Source: Chitinophagales bacterium (GTDB lineage Bacteria; Bacteroidota; Bacteroidia; Chitinophagales; JADIYW01). From it: a stretch of 64,000 nt of DNA. Location of the stretch: the NCBI GenBank assembly GCA_020636545.1, contig JACJXS010000009.1, forward strand, positions 248,001-312,000, in the 5' to 3' direction. A program made the position numbers and the translations under genes. Of this stretch, positions 43,288 through 53,132 are shown in pieces. Every line of letters starts with the position of its first letter. Position 1 is the stretch's first letter. Under the pieces are notes generated by a model, which was not told the origin of the DNA, ran no database searches, and saw nothing but the letters and a program-made list of their open reading frames with translations.

Positions 43288-46200
43288 ATGTCTAATACTG
43301 ACAAAAAATTTTATAAAGAATATAAACAATTCAATCCTACAGAAATTGAACAATCCATCAATGCATTTTGGAAATCCAATGATATTTTTAAAAAAAGCAT
43401 CACTCAAAGAAATGACAGTCCAAACTTCGTTTTTTATGAAGGTCCGCCGAGTGCAAATGGAATGCCTGGGATTCACCATGTGATGGCAAGAGCCATAAAA
43501 GATATTTTTTGTCGATTTAAAACGATTCAAGGATATAAAGTAAATAGAAAAGCAGGTTGGGACACACACGGCTTACCTATTGAGTTACAAGTAGAAAAAT
43601 CATTAGGAATTACCAAAAAAGATATTGGAACAAAAATCTCTGTCGAGGATTACAATAAAGAGTGCCGCAAGGAAGTCATGAAATTTAAAGACAAATGGGA
43701 TGAATTGACAGACAAAATAGGCTATTGGGTAGATTTAGATAATCCATACATCACTTATGAAAATGAATATATAGAAAGTGTTTGGTGGCTAATTTCAGAA
43801 TTATATAAAAAAGGTTATTTATACAAAGGACTAAAAATCCAACCATACTCACCAGCAGCTGGAACAGGTTTAAGCTCACACGAACTCAATCAACCGGGTT
43901 GTTATCGTGATGTAAAAGATACAACGGCAGTTGCTTGTTTTAAATTAAAAGCAGATGATGAGCAATTGCAAAACTTGTTTTCCAGCAATCAAGCTATTTA
44001 TTGTTTAGCTTGGACAACCACGCCTTGGACATTACCTTCCAATACAGCATTGGCAGTTGGTAAAAATATTGATTATGTTTTGGTCAATACAATAAATCCA
44101 TACTCGCATCAGCCAATGCAGGTTATTTTGGCAAAAAACTTATTAGGAAAATATTTTAGCCCAGAAAATGAAAATGCTAATTTTTCAAACTATCAAAATG
44201 ATGGCAAAAATCTGCCTTATTCAATTGTAAATGAAGTCAAAGGCTCCGATTTAGCAGGAATTAATTATGAACAATTATTGCCTTTTGTATCCAATAGCAA
44301 AGAAAAAATAAATGGAGTGGCTTTCAAAATTATATTAGGCGACTTTGTAACAACAGAAGACGGTACAGGGATTGTACATATAGCTCCAAGTTTTGGTGCT
44401 GATGATATGAAAGTGGCAAATGAAAATGGTATTGGAGGATTGACTTTGGTGGACAAAGAAGGAAAATTTGTTGATGGTACTGGAGAATTTTCAGGTAGAT
44501 ATGTAAAAGATTATAAAGATGACCCAAATTATATTTCGGTTGATATCGATATTGCCGTAAAACTCAAAAAGGAAAATAAAGCATTTAAGGTCGAAAAACA
44601 TGAGCACAGTTATCCGCATTGTTGGAGAACGGATAAGCCAATTATTTATTATCCATTAGATTCTTGGTTTATAAAAGTTACTGCTGCCAAAGATAGATTG
44701 ATTGAATTAAATAAAACCATCAATTGGAAGCCAGAAAGTACTGGCACAGGCCGTTTTGGTCAATGGTTAGAAAATTTAGTTGATTGGAATTTATCAAGAA
44801 CAAGATTTTGGGGAACACCTTTAAATATTTGGAGAACGGAAGATGGAACGGAAGAAAAATGTATCTCTTCTATCGAAGAATTACAAACAGAGATAAAGCA
44901 ATCTATTGATAAAGGATTTTTGCCAGCTTCATTTTTAGAGAAAGCCATTGATTTACACAAACCTTATGTAGATGAAATTATTCTAGTTTCAGCATTAGGC
45001 AGTAAAATGTATCGAGAAGCTGATTTAATTGATGTTTGGTTTGATTCTGGTGCTATGCCTTATGCTCAAATCCATTATCCATTTAGTGGAGAGCATTTAA
45101 GCGGCGTTAATTTTCCTGCCGATTTTATTGCAGAAGGTGTCGATCAAACACGTGGTTGGTTTTATACATTACATGCCATTGCAACCATGTTGTTTGATAG
45201 TGTAGCGTATAAAAACGTTGTTTCAAATGGATTAGTTTTGGATAAGAATGGCAATAAAATGTCCAAGCGTTTAGGAAATGCCGTAGATCCATTTATCACA
45301 ATAGCAAAATATGGTGCCGATGCGGTGCGATGGTATATGGTAAGTAATGGACAACCTTGGGATAATTTAAAATTTGATATTGATGGCGTTCTTGAAACTC
45401 AAAGAAAATTATTTAGCACACTTTATAATACCTATAATTTCTTTGCAATTTATGCTAATGTTGATGCATTTGCATATAAAGAACAAGAATTAGTTCCATA
45501 TCAAGAAAGAGCGGAGATTGATAAGTGGATTCTATCTAGATTAAATTCTTTAATAGATGAAGTCGCTAAAGCGTTAGAAGATTATGAGCCAACAAAAGCA
45601 GCACGTGCTATCGAAGCCTTTGTTGTCGATGATTTATCTAATTGGTATGTTCGTTTATGTAGAAGAAGATTTTGGGATACCGAAGCCTCAAATGATAAAA
45701 ATGCTGCGTTCCAAACATTGTTTGAATGTATGTTGGTAACCGCACAACTAATGTCGCCAATTGCTCCATTCTTTTCAGATTGGTTATACAACAATCTAGT
45801 TGGAAACGAAAGTGGTTCTGAATTGTCAAAAATATATGAATCGGTACATTTGGTTTATTTGCCAAAAGTAGATACTTCTAAAATTGATACGACATTAGAA
45901 CAAAGAATGGATTATGCTAAAAATATTTCTTCATTGGTATTGTCATTGCGTAAAAAAACAAAAATTAAAGTAAGACAACCATTACAAAAAATCTTAATTC
46001 CAAATATTGATATAGAATTTATTAATCAAATTGATAAAGTCAAAGACTTAATTTTATCAGAAGTCAATGTAAAAGAGATAGAATATATTTCAGATACTTC
46101 AGGCATTATTTCTAAAAAAGTAAAGCCAAATTTTAAACTATTAGGTAAAAAATTGGGTGGAAAAATGAAATTAGTTGCAGATGAAATTACTCAATTTGGA

Positions 46201-46632
46201 TACAATGAAATAAATACTTTAGAGCAAAATAAAAAGATAGATATAACAGTTGAAGGTGCTACTTACGAAATTTTATTAGAAGAAGTAGAGATAATTTCTG
46301 ATGATATTCAAGGTTGGTTGGTTGCAAATGAGAGAGGTATTACAGTTGCTTTAGATATCACCATTACAGAAAATTTAAAAAATGAAGGTTTTGCTAGAGA
46401 AATTGTCAATAAAATACAAAGTGATAGGAAAGAGCAAAATTTCAACGTTGCTGATAAAATTCAAATAAATGTGCAAAACCATTTGGTACTCAATAATGTT
46501 ATAAATAAATTTAAAGATTATATTTGTAATGAAACATTATGTGAAGCAATAGATTTTGTGGATACCTTATCTGATGCAAAATCTTTTGATATAAATGATG
46601 AGACTTTATTAATGACCATAAAAAAAATATAA
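43288..46632 (+). CDS. ileS: Isoleucyl-tRNA synthetase
   Basis: A 1114-residue class I synthetase with the long eukaryote-like architecture common in Bacteroidota. The first signature is PPSANGMPGIHHVMARAIKD (about residues 52-71, HxGH-type variant), the editing domain includes CLAWTTTPWTLPSNTALAVG near 236, and the second signature is NKMSKRLGN near 656. The C-terminal anticodon-binding part contains WILSRLNSLIDEVAKAL and LRKKTKIKVRQPLQK. It charges tRNA-Ile and edits valine. The H1/DksA-like gene follows after 2 bases. Confidence 0.96.
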   Translation: MSNTDKKFYKEYKQFNPTEIEQSINAFWKSNDIFKKSITQRNDSPNFVFYEGPPSANGMPGIHHVMARAIKDIFCRFKTIQGYKVNRKAGWDTHGLPIELQVEKSLGITKKDIGTKISVEDYNKECRKEVMKFKDKWDELTDKIGYWVDLDNPYITYENEYIESVWWLISELYKKGYLYKGLKIQPYSPAAGTGLSSHELNQPGCYRDVKDTTAVACFKLKADDEQLQNLFSSNQAIYCLAWTTTPWTLPSNTALAVGKNIDYVLVNTINPYSHQPMQVILAKNLLGKYFSPENENANFSNYQNDGKNLPYSIVNEVKGSDLAGINYEQLLPFVSNSKEKINGVAFKIILGDFVTTEDGTGIVHIAPSFGADDMKVANENGIGGLTLVDKEGKFVDGTGEFSGRYVKDYKDDPNYISVDIDIAVKLKKENKAFKVEKHEHSYPHCWRTDKPIIYYPLDSWFIKVTAAKDRLIELNKTINWKPESTGTGRFGQWLENLVDWNLSRTRFWGTPLNIWRTEDGTEEKCISSIEELQTEIKQSIDKGFLPASFLEKAIDLHKPYVDEIILVSALGSKMYREADLIDVWFDSGAMPYAQIHYPFSGEHLSGVNFPADFIAEGVDQTRGWFYTLHAIATMLFDSVAYKNVVSNGLVLDKNGNKMSKRLGNAVDPFITIAKYGADAVRWYMVSNGQPWDNLKFDIDGVLETQRKLFSTLYNTYNFFAIYANVDAFAYKEQELVPYQERAEIDKWILSRLNSLIDEVAKALEDYEPTKAARAIEAFVVDDLSNWYVRLCRRRFWDTEASNDKNAAFQTLFECMLVTAQLMSPIAPFFSDWLYNNLVGNESGSELSKIYESVHLVYLPKVDTSKIDTTLEQRMDYAKNISSLVLSLRKKTKIKVRQPLQKILIPNIDIEFINQIDKVKDLILSEVNVKEIEYISDTSGIISKKVKPNFKLLGKKLGGKMKLVADEITQFGYNEINTLEQNKKIDITVEGATYEILLEEVEIISDDIQGWLVANERGITVALDITITENLKNEGFAREIVNKIQSDRKEQNFNVADKIQINVQNHLVLNNVINKFKDYICNETLCEAIDFVDTLSDAKSFDINDETLLMTIKKI

Positions 46633-46634
46633 AT

Positions 46635-47831
46635 ATGGCAAAGAAAACAGCCCAAACAAAAACAAGTACTACAAAAAAAGTTGTTTTACCAGCTAAAAAA
46701 GCAGTGGCAAATGCACTAGTAAAAAAGGCAGCAGTTCCTGCTAAAAAGGTTGCGGTAAAAACGCCGACTAAAAAGGCATTAACACCAGCAAAAAAAGCAG
46801 TAGCAAAAGCACCTGCAAAAAAGGCAGTAGTTCCAGCTAAAAAGGTTGTGGTAAAAACGCCGACTAAAAAGGCATTAACACCAGCAAAAAAAGTAGTAGC
46901 GAAAGCACTAGTAAAAAAGGCAGTAGTTCCAGCTAAAAAGGTTGTGGTAAAAACGCCGACTAAAAAGGCATTAACACCAGCAAAAAAAGTAGTAGCGAAA
47001 GCACTAGTAAAAAAGGCAGTAGTTCCAGCTAAAAAGGTTGCGGTAAAAACGCCGACTAAAAAGGCATTAACACCAGCTAAAAAAGCAGTAGCAAAAAAGG
47101 CAGCAGTTCCAACTAAAAAAGTTACGGCTAAAGTTGAAACTTCAATAGTAACTACAAAGAAATCCGCAACAAAAGTTCCAGTTAAAAAAGCAAGTGTGGC
47201 TTCTAAAGTAACAGCGACAAAAGCAAGCACAGTTAAAACTCCAGCGAAGAAAGTTGTTGCAACTAAACCATCTACTAAAATAGCTCCTAAAAAAACGGAA
47301 ACTAAAGCAAGTTCAGTTAATGCAACAGCAACAGTTAAGAAAGTTGTAGTGAAAACAAAGTTAAGTGCCTTAGAGAAATCTAGAACAAAAGCACACGTTT
47401 CGACACAGCCTACACCAACAATGACTACCGAAACTTACGTACATAAAGAAAAAGACCTTGTAAAACCTCAAGGTAGATTGGTAAGATATAATGATGAAGA
47501 TTTGCAAGAATTTAAGATTTTAATTGAAGGTAAATTGGCAAAAGCACAAGAAGAAATAAGTTTCTATCAAGAGCAAATTAAAAATGCTGCTGAAAATGAT
47601 ACAAAATCTACTGGAATGGAAGATGGTGCTTTTACATCTGAAAAAGAATCTCTAAATCAAACGATAGCACGACAACAAAAGCTAATTGCTCATTTAGATA
47701 ATGCTTTATCAAGGATTCAAAATAAAACTTATGGCATTTGTAGAGAAACTGGTCAGCTTATTCCTAAAGATAGACTAAGAGCAGTTCCTCATGCGACATT
47801 ATGTGTTGAAGCAAAAAAAAGACAAAAATAA
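46635..47831 (+). CDS. Histone-H1-like repeat protein fused to a DksA/TraR C-terminal domain
   Basis: A 398-residue protein. Residues 1 to about 250 are Lys/Ala/Pro/Val-rich, of the PAKKAVAK type, with 32-residue repeats at about 32-155. This resembles bacterial histone-H1-like DNA-binding tails. Residues about 280-398 are a DksA/TraR-like unit: a coiled coil (LQEFKILIEGKLAKAQEEIS) and the finger region YGICRETGQLIPKDRLRAVP. Only one cysteine of each CxxC pair remains (Cys369, Cys390), as in many Bacteroidota relatives. Expected role: binding DNA with one end and perhaps RNA polymerase with the other. It starts 2 bases after ileS. Confidence 0.85.
   Translation: MAKKTAQTKTSTTKKVVLPAKKAVANALVKKAAVPAKKVAVKTPTKKALTPAKKAVAKAPAKKAVVPAKKVVVKTPTKKALTPAKKVVAKALVKKAVVPAKKVVVKTPTKKALTPAKKVVAKALVKKAVVPAKKVAVKTPTKKALTPAKKAVAKKAAVPTKKVTAKVETSIVTTKKSATKVPVKKASVASKVTATKASTVKTPAKKVVATKPSTKIAPKKTETKASSVNATATVKKVVVKTKLSALEKSRTKAHVSTQPTPTMTTETYVHKEKDLVKPQGRLVRYNDEDLQEFKILIEGKLAKAQEEISFYQEQIKNAAENDTKSTGMEDGAFTSEKESLNQTIARQQKLIAHLDNALSRIQNKTYGICRETGQLIPKDRLRAVPHATLCVEAKKRQK
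46728..47099 (+). repeat. 96-base tandem repeat encoding 32-residue basic units
   Basis: Units start at 46728, 46824, 46920 and 47016. The first three are exactly 96 bases and the fourth is shortened to 84. Units two and three are almost identical, pointing to recent copy-number change. All stay in frame. The long opposite-strand frame at 46511-47230 is a by-product of this repeat. Confidence 0.92.
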
Positions 47832-47833
47832 TA

Positions 47834-47863
47834 TTGCATTATTTATCAAAAAAATTAGCTTTG
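47834..47863 (+). promoter_or_regulatory. Promoter of kup
   Basis: TTG (47834-47836), a 19-base gap and TAGCTTTG (47856-47863) match the Bacteroidota TTTG-N19-TAnnTTTG arrangement. It begins two bases after the preceding gene's stop and ends 23 bases before the kup ATG. Confidence 0.55.
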
Positions 47864-47885
47864 CAATTCAACGCAAACATATTTT

Positions 47886-49844
47886 ATGCCAGAAAACAAT
47901 AAGTTAGACAAACTTAGTATAGCAGGAAGCTTAATTACACTTGGTATTGTATATGGCGATATTGGAACTTCTACGCTCTATACACTCAAAGCAATTATGG
48001 GAATGTCCATAGAAGGCAATCATGCTGTTACTGAAGAATTGATATTAGGAGGCGTTTCTTGTATATTTTGGACTTTGACGATTATTACTTCTTTCAAATA
48101 TATATATCTAGCATTAAATGCGGATAATAAAGGAGAGGGAGGAATTTTTGCATTGTATGCATTGGTTCGTAGATATAAAGCAAAATGGACGATTGTACCT
48201 GCACTAATTGGCTGTGCTGCACTTATGGCAGATGGTTTTGTAACACCACCGATTTCTATTTCATCAGCCGTTGAAGGTTTAACGATACTATATCCAGAAT
48301 TACATACAGTTCCCATCGTATTAGTTATTATTGCTTTTATGTTTATAATTCAACGTTCTGGAACAGATACCGTTGGAAAATTATTCGGTCCCATCATGTT
48401 TATTTGGTTTGTAATGATAGGCGTTTTTGGATTTATCAATGTGATTAAAATGCCATTTGTTTTAAAAGCTATCAATCCAATATATGCATTTAATCTAATT
48501 TTCAATTATGATGGCGGATTTTGGTTTTTAGGTGCAGTATTATTATGTACAACTGGTGCTGAAGCATTATATTCAGATTTAGGACATTGTGGAAAATCAA
48601 ATATCAGAGTAAGTTGGACTTTTGTTAAAATCTGCTTAGTACTTAATTATTTCGGTCAAGCATCTTTTATTTTGAGTCATAATAATGGCGAATATAATTG
48701 GTTAGAAACGGCACCTTTTTATGCATTAATGCCTCGTGAGTTTTTGCCTTATGGTATCGCCATTGCCACAGCTGCTGCAATTATTGCATCACAAGCTTTA
48801 ATTTCTGGTGCTTTTACCTTAGTGAATGAGGCGATGAAATTAAGACTTTGGCCGAATATGATAGTAAATTATCCTACTGAAGAGCAAGGTCAAATTTATA
48901 TTCCTTCAATTAATTGGTTATTGTTTTTTGGCTGTACCGCAGTCGTTTTAGTATTTAGAGAATCTAGTAAAATGGAAGCAGCTTATGGTCTGGCTATCAC
49001 AATCAATATGCTAATGACAACCGCACTTTTAGCTTATTATTTAATTATAAAAAGAAAGTCGAAGTGGATAGTTTATGGTCTTCTTATTTTATTTATTTCG
49101 ATAGAAGGTTCATTTTTCTTATCTAGTATATTAAAGTTCGCACATGGTGGTTGGTTTACAGTTGTCATAGCAATTGTAATTTTTGGGTCAATGTATTTAT
49201 TTAATGAAGGAAGAAAAATAAGAAACCGTCATTTAGAATTTGTTGAAATGGATGATTTATTGCCTCAATTAATTGATTTGCAAAACGATATTACAATTCC
49301 AAGAGAAGCGACAAATTTAGTTTATTTGGTAAATTCTAATGACAAAAGAAAAATTGATTCAAATATTATTTATTCTTTGTTTAGAAAGAAACCTAAAAGA
49401 GCGGATGCTTATTGGTTTGTGCATGTAGAAATTACAAACGAACCTTATGGAGCTGTTTATTCTGTAGATACAATTATTCCAGAGAAATGCTTCTTTGTTA
49501 AATTACAATTTGGCTTTAAAGTAGAGCATAAAGTACATGCGATGTTTATGAAAATCGTGGAAGAAATGGGTAAAAATGGAGAAATCGATACGCTTAGTCA
49601 TTATCCATCTTTAAGAAAACACAATTATCCAGCAGATTTTAAATTTGTACTGATTACTTCAAGTGTGTCTGCTGACAATGAATTGAATGCATTTAATAAA
49701 TTGGCAATGGATGCTTATGCAATGATAAAATCATTAAGTGTGCCAGTTGAAGTCGATTTTGGCTTAGAGAGAACCAATGTGCGAACAGAGAAAGTTCCTA
49801 TCAATATTGCAAAAAAATCGAAGATTCGCTTAGAAAGATTGTAA
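47886..49844 (+). CDS. kup: KUP family potassium uptake protein
   Basis: A 652-residue K+/H+ symporter. The first helix holds the family signature GIVYGDIGTSTLYTLKAIMG (residues 20-39). About 12 helices follow, with GEGGIFALYALVRRYK near 80, TTGAEALYSDLGHCGKSN near 221 and IASQALISGAFTLVNEAMK near 297. A cytoplasmic C-terminal domain of about 200 residues ends the protein (RADAYWFVHVEITNEPYGAV). The length is normal. It has its own promoter and ends at a bidirectional terminator shared with tRNA-Glu. Confidence 0.95.
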   Translation: MPENNKLDKLSIAGSLITLGIVYGDIGTSTLYTLKAIMGMSIEGNHAVTEELILGGVSCIFWTLTIITSFKYIYLALNADNKGEGGIFALYALVRRYKAKWTIVPALIGCAALMADGFVTPPISISSAVEGLTILYPELHTVPIVLVIIAFMFIIQRSGTDTVGKLFGPIMFIWFVMIGVFGFINVIKMPFVLKAINPIYAFNLIFNYDGGFWFLGAVLLCTTGAEALYSDLGHCGKSNIRVSWTFVKICLVLNYFGQASFILSHNNGEYNWLETAPFYALMPREFLPYGIAIATAAAIIASQALISGAFTLVNEAMKLRLWPNMIVNYPTEEQGQIYIPSINWLLFFGCTAVVLVFRESSKMEAAYGLAITINMLMTTALLAYYLIIKRKSKWIVYGLLILFISIEGSFFLSSILKFAHGGWFTVVIAIVIFGSMYLFNEGRKIRNRHLEFVEMDDLLPQLIDLQNDITIPREATNLVYLVNSNDKRKIDSNIIYSLFRKKPKRADAYWFVHVEITNEPYGAVYSVDTIIPEKCFFVKLQFGFKVEHKVHAMFMKIVEEMGKNGEIDTLSHYPSLRKHNYPADFKFVLITSSVSADNELNAFNKLAMDAYAMIKSLSVPVEVDFGLERTNVRTEKVPINIAKKSKIRLERL

Positions 49845-50014
49845 TTGCCGCTTTATTTATTTCTGTTTTTATTCTTCTTGTCTGATTTATAGTAAAGATG
49901 GAATTAAATTTTTAGCCATTTATTACGAAATTGAACAAAATATGAATGCTAAGGATTGATACAACAGCGTAGAATAATCAAGAAATATAGTAGAAAAATG
50001 ATATTGATAGAATA

Positions 50015-50049
50015 AAAAAAACCGCAATTTAAAAATTGCGGTTTTTTTT
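50015..50049. terminator. Bidirectional intrinsic terminator between kup and tRNA-Glu
   Basis: CGCAATT (50024-50030), loop TAAA, AATTGCG (50035-50041), with eight A's before and eight T's after. The T-tracts on both strands let it end kup on the plus strand and tRNA-Glu on the minus strand. The stretch 49845-50014 holds nothing else I can support. Confidence 0.8.
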
Positions 50050-50123
50050 GGTAGCCCGTAGGGGAATCGAACCCCTGTTTGAAGAATGAAAATCTCCTGT
50101 CCTGACCCCTAGACGAACGGGCC
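50049..50123 (-). tRNA. tRNA-Glu (anticodon TTC)
   Basis: On the minus strand the acceptor stem GGCCCGT pairs with ACGGGCT (first pair G-U). The D arm is TCGTCTAGGGGTCAGGA, the anticodon arm GGAGA-TTTTCAT-TCTTC places TTC at 34-36, and the T arm is AGGGGTTCGATTCCCCT. The discriminator A and an encoded CCA follow (50049-50052). The body closely resembles other bacterial glutamate tRNAs. It has a strong promoter upstream. Confidence 0.95.
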
Positions 50124-50140
50124 GTTCTCTAAAGCGAGTG

Positions 50141-50171
50141 CAAATATACAACCATTTTTTTTATCTCACAA
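50141..50171 (-). promoter_or_regulatory. Promoter of tRNA-Glu
   Basis: On the minus strand TTG (50169-50171), a 20-base gap and TATATTTG (50141-50148) make a near-ideal Bacteroidota promoter, 17 bases before the tRNA 5' end. Confidence 0.65.
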
Positions 50172-50236
50172 TAGTTTACATAAAATTATTATTGCATTTG
50201 TATTTTTCTATCGTAATTTTATGAAAAATATACCTA

Positions 50237-51244
50237 ATGAGACGACCTAGAATTGCTATTAACGGATTGGGAAGAATTGGAAGATTGGTTTTTCAAATCC
50301 TTTTTGATAAAAATTTAGTGGATATTGTTGCTATTAATGATATAGCACCTGATGCTGCTTTAGTTTATTTATTAAAATATGATACTGCTCAAGGAAAGTG
50401 GGATAAAGAAATAAAAGAGATTGATGATAAATTTTATATCGAAGGAAGAGAAATCCTATCAACTTCTTTTGGTAATATCAACCAATTGCCTTGGAAAGAC
50501 TTAGATATTGATATCGTAATTGAGTGTAGCGGAAGATATCGAACGAAAGATAAATTAGCTGAACATATTGCTGCTGGAGCAAAAAAAGTTATTATTTCAG
50601 CTCCTGCTGATAATGAAGTAAAAACAATTGTATTGGGTATCAATGACAATATAATCTCTAAAGATGATTTAATTCTTTCCAATGCTTCTTGTACCACAAA
50701 TTGTTTAGCCCCAATGGTTAAAATTTTACAAGATAATTATGGCATTCAATATGGTATGATGAATACTATTCATGCCTATACACAAGACCAAAAACTACAC
50801 GATTCTATACATCCAACAGATTTTAGACGTGCAAGAGCAGCCGCTCAAAATATTGTGCCGACCACGACAAATGCAAGCAAAGCTTTGGAATGGATAATGC
50901 CTGAAATAAAAGGGAAAATAATCGGAGGAGCCGTTCGTGTTCCTGTAATTGCAGGCTCTACAACTGAATTGTATGTGCAATTAGAAAAGCAAGTGTCAAT
51001 TAATGAAATTAATGAAGTATTTCAAAAAGCATCTAATGAAAGCTTTAAAGGCATTTTGCAATATACTGAAGATCCAATTGTTTCTAGCGATATTATTCAC
51101 AATCCTTATTCTTGTATTTTCGATGCAGGATTAACACAACAAAATGGTGGATTGACAAAAATTGTAGGCTGGTACGATAATGAATATGGATATGCCAATA
51201 GACTTGCTGAATTAGTAGAATTAGTTGCTTTGAAATACAATTAA
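50237..51244 (+). CDS. gapA: Glyceraldehyde-3-phosphate dehydrogenase, type I
   Basis: A 335-residue glycolytic enzyme that oxidises and phosphorylates glyceraldehyde-3-phosphate using NAD+. It has the NAD-binding start AINGLGRIGRLVFQIL (residues 7-22), the catalytic cysteine in SNASCTTNCLAP (Cys151), HAYTQDQKLHDS near 177 and WYDNEYGYANRL near 312. Length and motifs are complete. It ends 4 bases into a convergent small gene. Confidence 0.97.
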   Translation: MRRPRIAINGLGRIGRLVFQILFDKNLVDIVAINDIAPDAALVYLLKYDTAQGKWDKEIKEIDDKFYIEGREILSTSFGNINQLPWKDLDIDIVIECSGRYRTKDKLAEHIAAGAKKVIISAPADNEVKTIVLGINDNIISKDDLILSNASCTTNCLAPMVKILQDNYGIQYGMMNTIHAYTQDQKLHDSIHPTDFRRARAAAQNIVPTTTNASKALEWIMPEIKGKIIGGAVRVPVIAGSTTELYVQLEKQVSINEINEVFQKASNESFKGILQYTEDPIVSSDIIHNPYSCIFDAGLTQQNGGLTKIVGWYDNEYGYANRLAELVELVALKYN

Positions 51245-51546
51245 TCTACTTTTTTTAAAATACTACTAAAAAACAAAACATTTTCATTGTATTTGTCAAA
51301 AATAGCTTTTAGGAGTTTACCTTCTTTGTATATTTTATACTCATTATAGCCTTGTAAATCTTTAAAGACAATATGTAGGCAATAAGTTTTTCCGTCTTCC
51401 ATATCAACATTTAGCAATTCTAAAAGAACAATGTCAATGAGTTCTAATTCTTCCTGATATTGTGGAATAATTTCATCTTTTATAAAATAAATAAAATCAT
51501 TATTGTGTGCCAAAGCGACTTTAAAAGTGGTATTGTGTAAATACAT
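51241..51546 (-). CDS. DUF4286-like small protein
   Basis: A 101-residue protein with the start MYLHNTTFKVALAHNNDFIY and a C-terminal FSSILKKV. Its alternating strand/helix pattern resembles the ferredoxin-like DUF4286 proteins of Bacteroidota, which begin MYIYNVT or similar. No catalytic residues are evident. It overlaps the 3' end of gapA by 4 bases on the opposite strand. Confidence 0.65.
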   Translation of the reverse strand: MYLHNTTFKVALAHNNDFIYFIKDEIIPQYQEELELIDIVLLELLNVDMEDGKTYCLHIVFKDLQGYNEYKIYKEGKLLKAIFDKYNENVLFFSSILKKVD

Positions 51547-51582
51547 TAATGCAAATATAAAAATATTCTATACTTTTGGTAT

Positions 51583-52683
51583 ATGCGAATAGGAGTCAAT
51601 GCTCGTTTTTTATTAAAGGATAAAATGGAAGGCATTGGTGTTTTTACTGATGAAATATGCAAACGCCTAGTAAAATTGATGCCTGAGCATACTTTCTATT
51701 TTTATTTTGATAGAGATTTTGATCCAAGTTTTATCTATTCAGAAAATATAATTGGAAAAAAAGTTTTTCCTCCTACTAGACACCCAATTTTATGGAAATG
51801 GTGGTTTGATTATGCATTACCCCAACAAATGGAAAAAGATAAAATTGATATTTTTTTCTCTGCAGATGGTTATTGTTCTTTGAATACAAATATCCCTCAA
51901 ATATTAACGATTCACGATATTGCATTTGAGCATTTTCCAAAATATATTCCTTTTTTACATGCAAAATTTATGCGTTATTATACGCCAAAATATATTGAAA
52001 AAGCTGCTAAAATTATTACAGTTTCAGAGTTTTCCAAACAAGATATTATTCAACAATATAAGCTAGATTCAAATAAAATTGAAGTGGTTTATAATGCTTT
52101 TTTTTCAGCAGAGCCTATTTCATCTCCACCTATACAAGAAATAAATGTTCCTTATTTTATTTTTATTGGAGCTATTCATCCACGTAAAAATGTATTGAAT
52201 TTAATAGAAGCATTTGAAAAATTCAAACAAAAAACCTCATCAGAGTTCAAAATGGTTTTAATCGGTAGAGATGCTTGGCATAATGAAGAATTTAAAACTA
52301 ATTTGAGAAAATCAAGTGTGCAAAAGGATATTATTTGGATAGAAAAAATCAATCGTAGCTCCTTAATTGAATACTTAAAAAATGCTTATGCACTTACTTA
52401 TTTGAGTGAGTTTGAAGGATTTGGTATTCCTTTGGTTGAAGCGATGGAATTGGGCATTCCAATTATCGCATCAAATACAAGTGCTATTCCTGAAATTGCA
52501 GGGAATGCAGCAGTTTATTGTGAACCCAACAATATTCATCAGATAACGGAAGCAATGAGTAACTTAGGGGAAAATAAAGTTTTGTATAATCAATTAAAAC
52601 AAGCTGGTCTTGAACGTAAAAATTTATTTAGTTGGGAAAAGAGTGCTGAAAAGATTGCTAAAATATTATTGAAGTATAGTTAA
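51583..52683 (+). CDS. Glycosyltransferase family 4, mannosyltransferase-like
   Basis: A 366-residue GT-B enzyme. It has IGVNARFLLKDKMEGIGVFTD-type N-terminus (GIGVFTDEICKRL, about 17-29), LTIHDIAFEHFP near 109, YFIFIGAIHPRKNVLNLIEA near 190 and the donor motif EFEGFGIPLVEAMELGIPI (about 285-303). This resembles WbaZ/MtfB-type mannosyltransferases. It is isolated from the main polysaccharide locus and overlaps the convergent ybeY gene by 4 bases. Confidence 0.88.
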   Translation: MRIGVNARFLLKDKMEGIGVFTDEICKRLVKLMPEHTFYFYFDRDFDPSFIYSENIIGKKVFPPTRHPILWKWWFDYALPQQMEKDKIDIFFSADGYCSLNTNIPQILTIHDIAFEHFPKYIPFLHAKFMRYYTPKYIEKAAKIITVSEFSKQDIIQQYKLDSNKIEVVYNAFFSAEPISSPPIQEINVPYFIFIGAIHPRKNVLNLIEAFEKFKQKTSSEFKMVLIGRDAWHNEEFKTNLRKSSVQKDIIWIEKINRSSLIEYLKNAYALTYLSEFEGFGIPLVEAMELGIPIIASNTSAIPEIAGNAAVYCEPNNIHQITEAMSNLGENKVLYNQLKQAGLERKNLFSWEKSAEKIAKILLKYS

Positions 52684-53129
52684 GGATTATTTTTTTCAAT
52701 AAGTAAAGAATGATATAACTGGATGCAAATATTTTCTTGTTCAGTCATTTTAGATTTCTTTGTTTTGGTTTTGTCATCAAATCCAATTAAATGCAATAAT
52801 CCATGAGCAATAACTCGCAATAATTCATCTAAAATAGGAACATTGAATTTTTGAGCATTATCTAAAATTCTATCTAAACTAATATAGATTTCGCCGTTAA
52901 TATGCTTTTCAATTTCAGACAAATCAAATGTGATGATATCTGTATAAGTATCGTGTGCTAAATACTTTTGATTAATTGCCAATAATTGTTCATCGTTCAC
53001 AAAAATATAAGACAAATCATCAATCTTTGTTTGATAATACTTTTCTATAGAACTTAACCAAACTTTAAAACGTCTAGTTTTAAAGTCTTTTGGCTTTTGT
53101 ACTTCATCAAAATAAAAATTTATAGCCAT
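52680..53129 (-). CDS. ybeY: Endoribonuclease YbeY (rRNA maturation)
   Basis: A 149-residue single-strand RNase involved in 16S rRNA 3' end maturation and ribosome quality control. The zinc site is RVIAHGLLHLIGFDDKT: His109 and His113 are conserved, while the third position of the usual HGxLHLxGYDH motif is Asp119 rather than His. The strand TYTDIITFDLSE near 61 is also typical. It lies 3 bases after the DinB-family gene. Confidence 0.92.
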   Translation of the reverse strand: MAINFYFDEVQKPKDFKTRRFKVWLSSIEKYYQTKIDDLSYIFVNDEQLLAINQKYLAHDTYTDIITFDLSEIEKHINGEIYISLDRILDNAQKFNVPILDELLRVIAHGLLHLIGFDDKTKTKKSKMTEQENICIQLYHSLLIEKNNP

Positions 53130-53132
53130 TTC

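Noticed and set aside
46511..47230. Minus-strand frame of 239 codons rich in Ala, Phe and Thr
   Set aside because: It is the reverse reading of the Lys/Ala repeat region and of the end of ileS; its repetitive composition follows from the plus-strand repeat.
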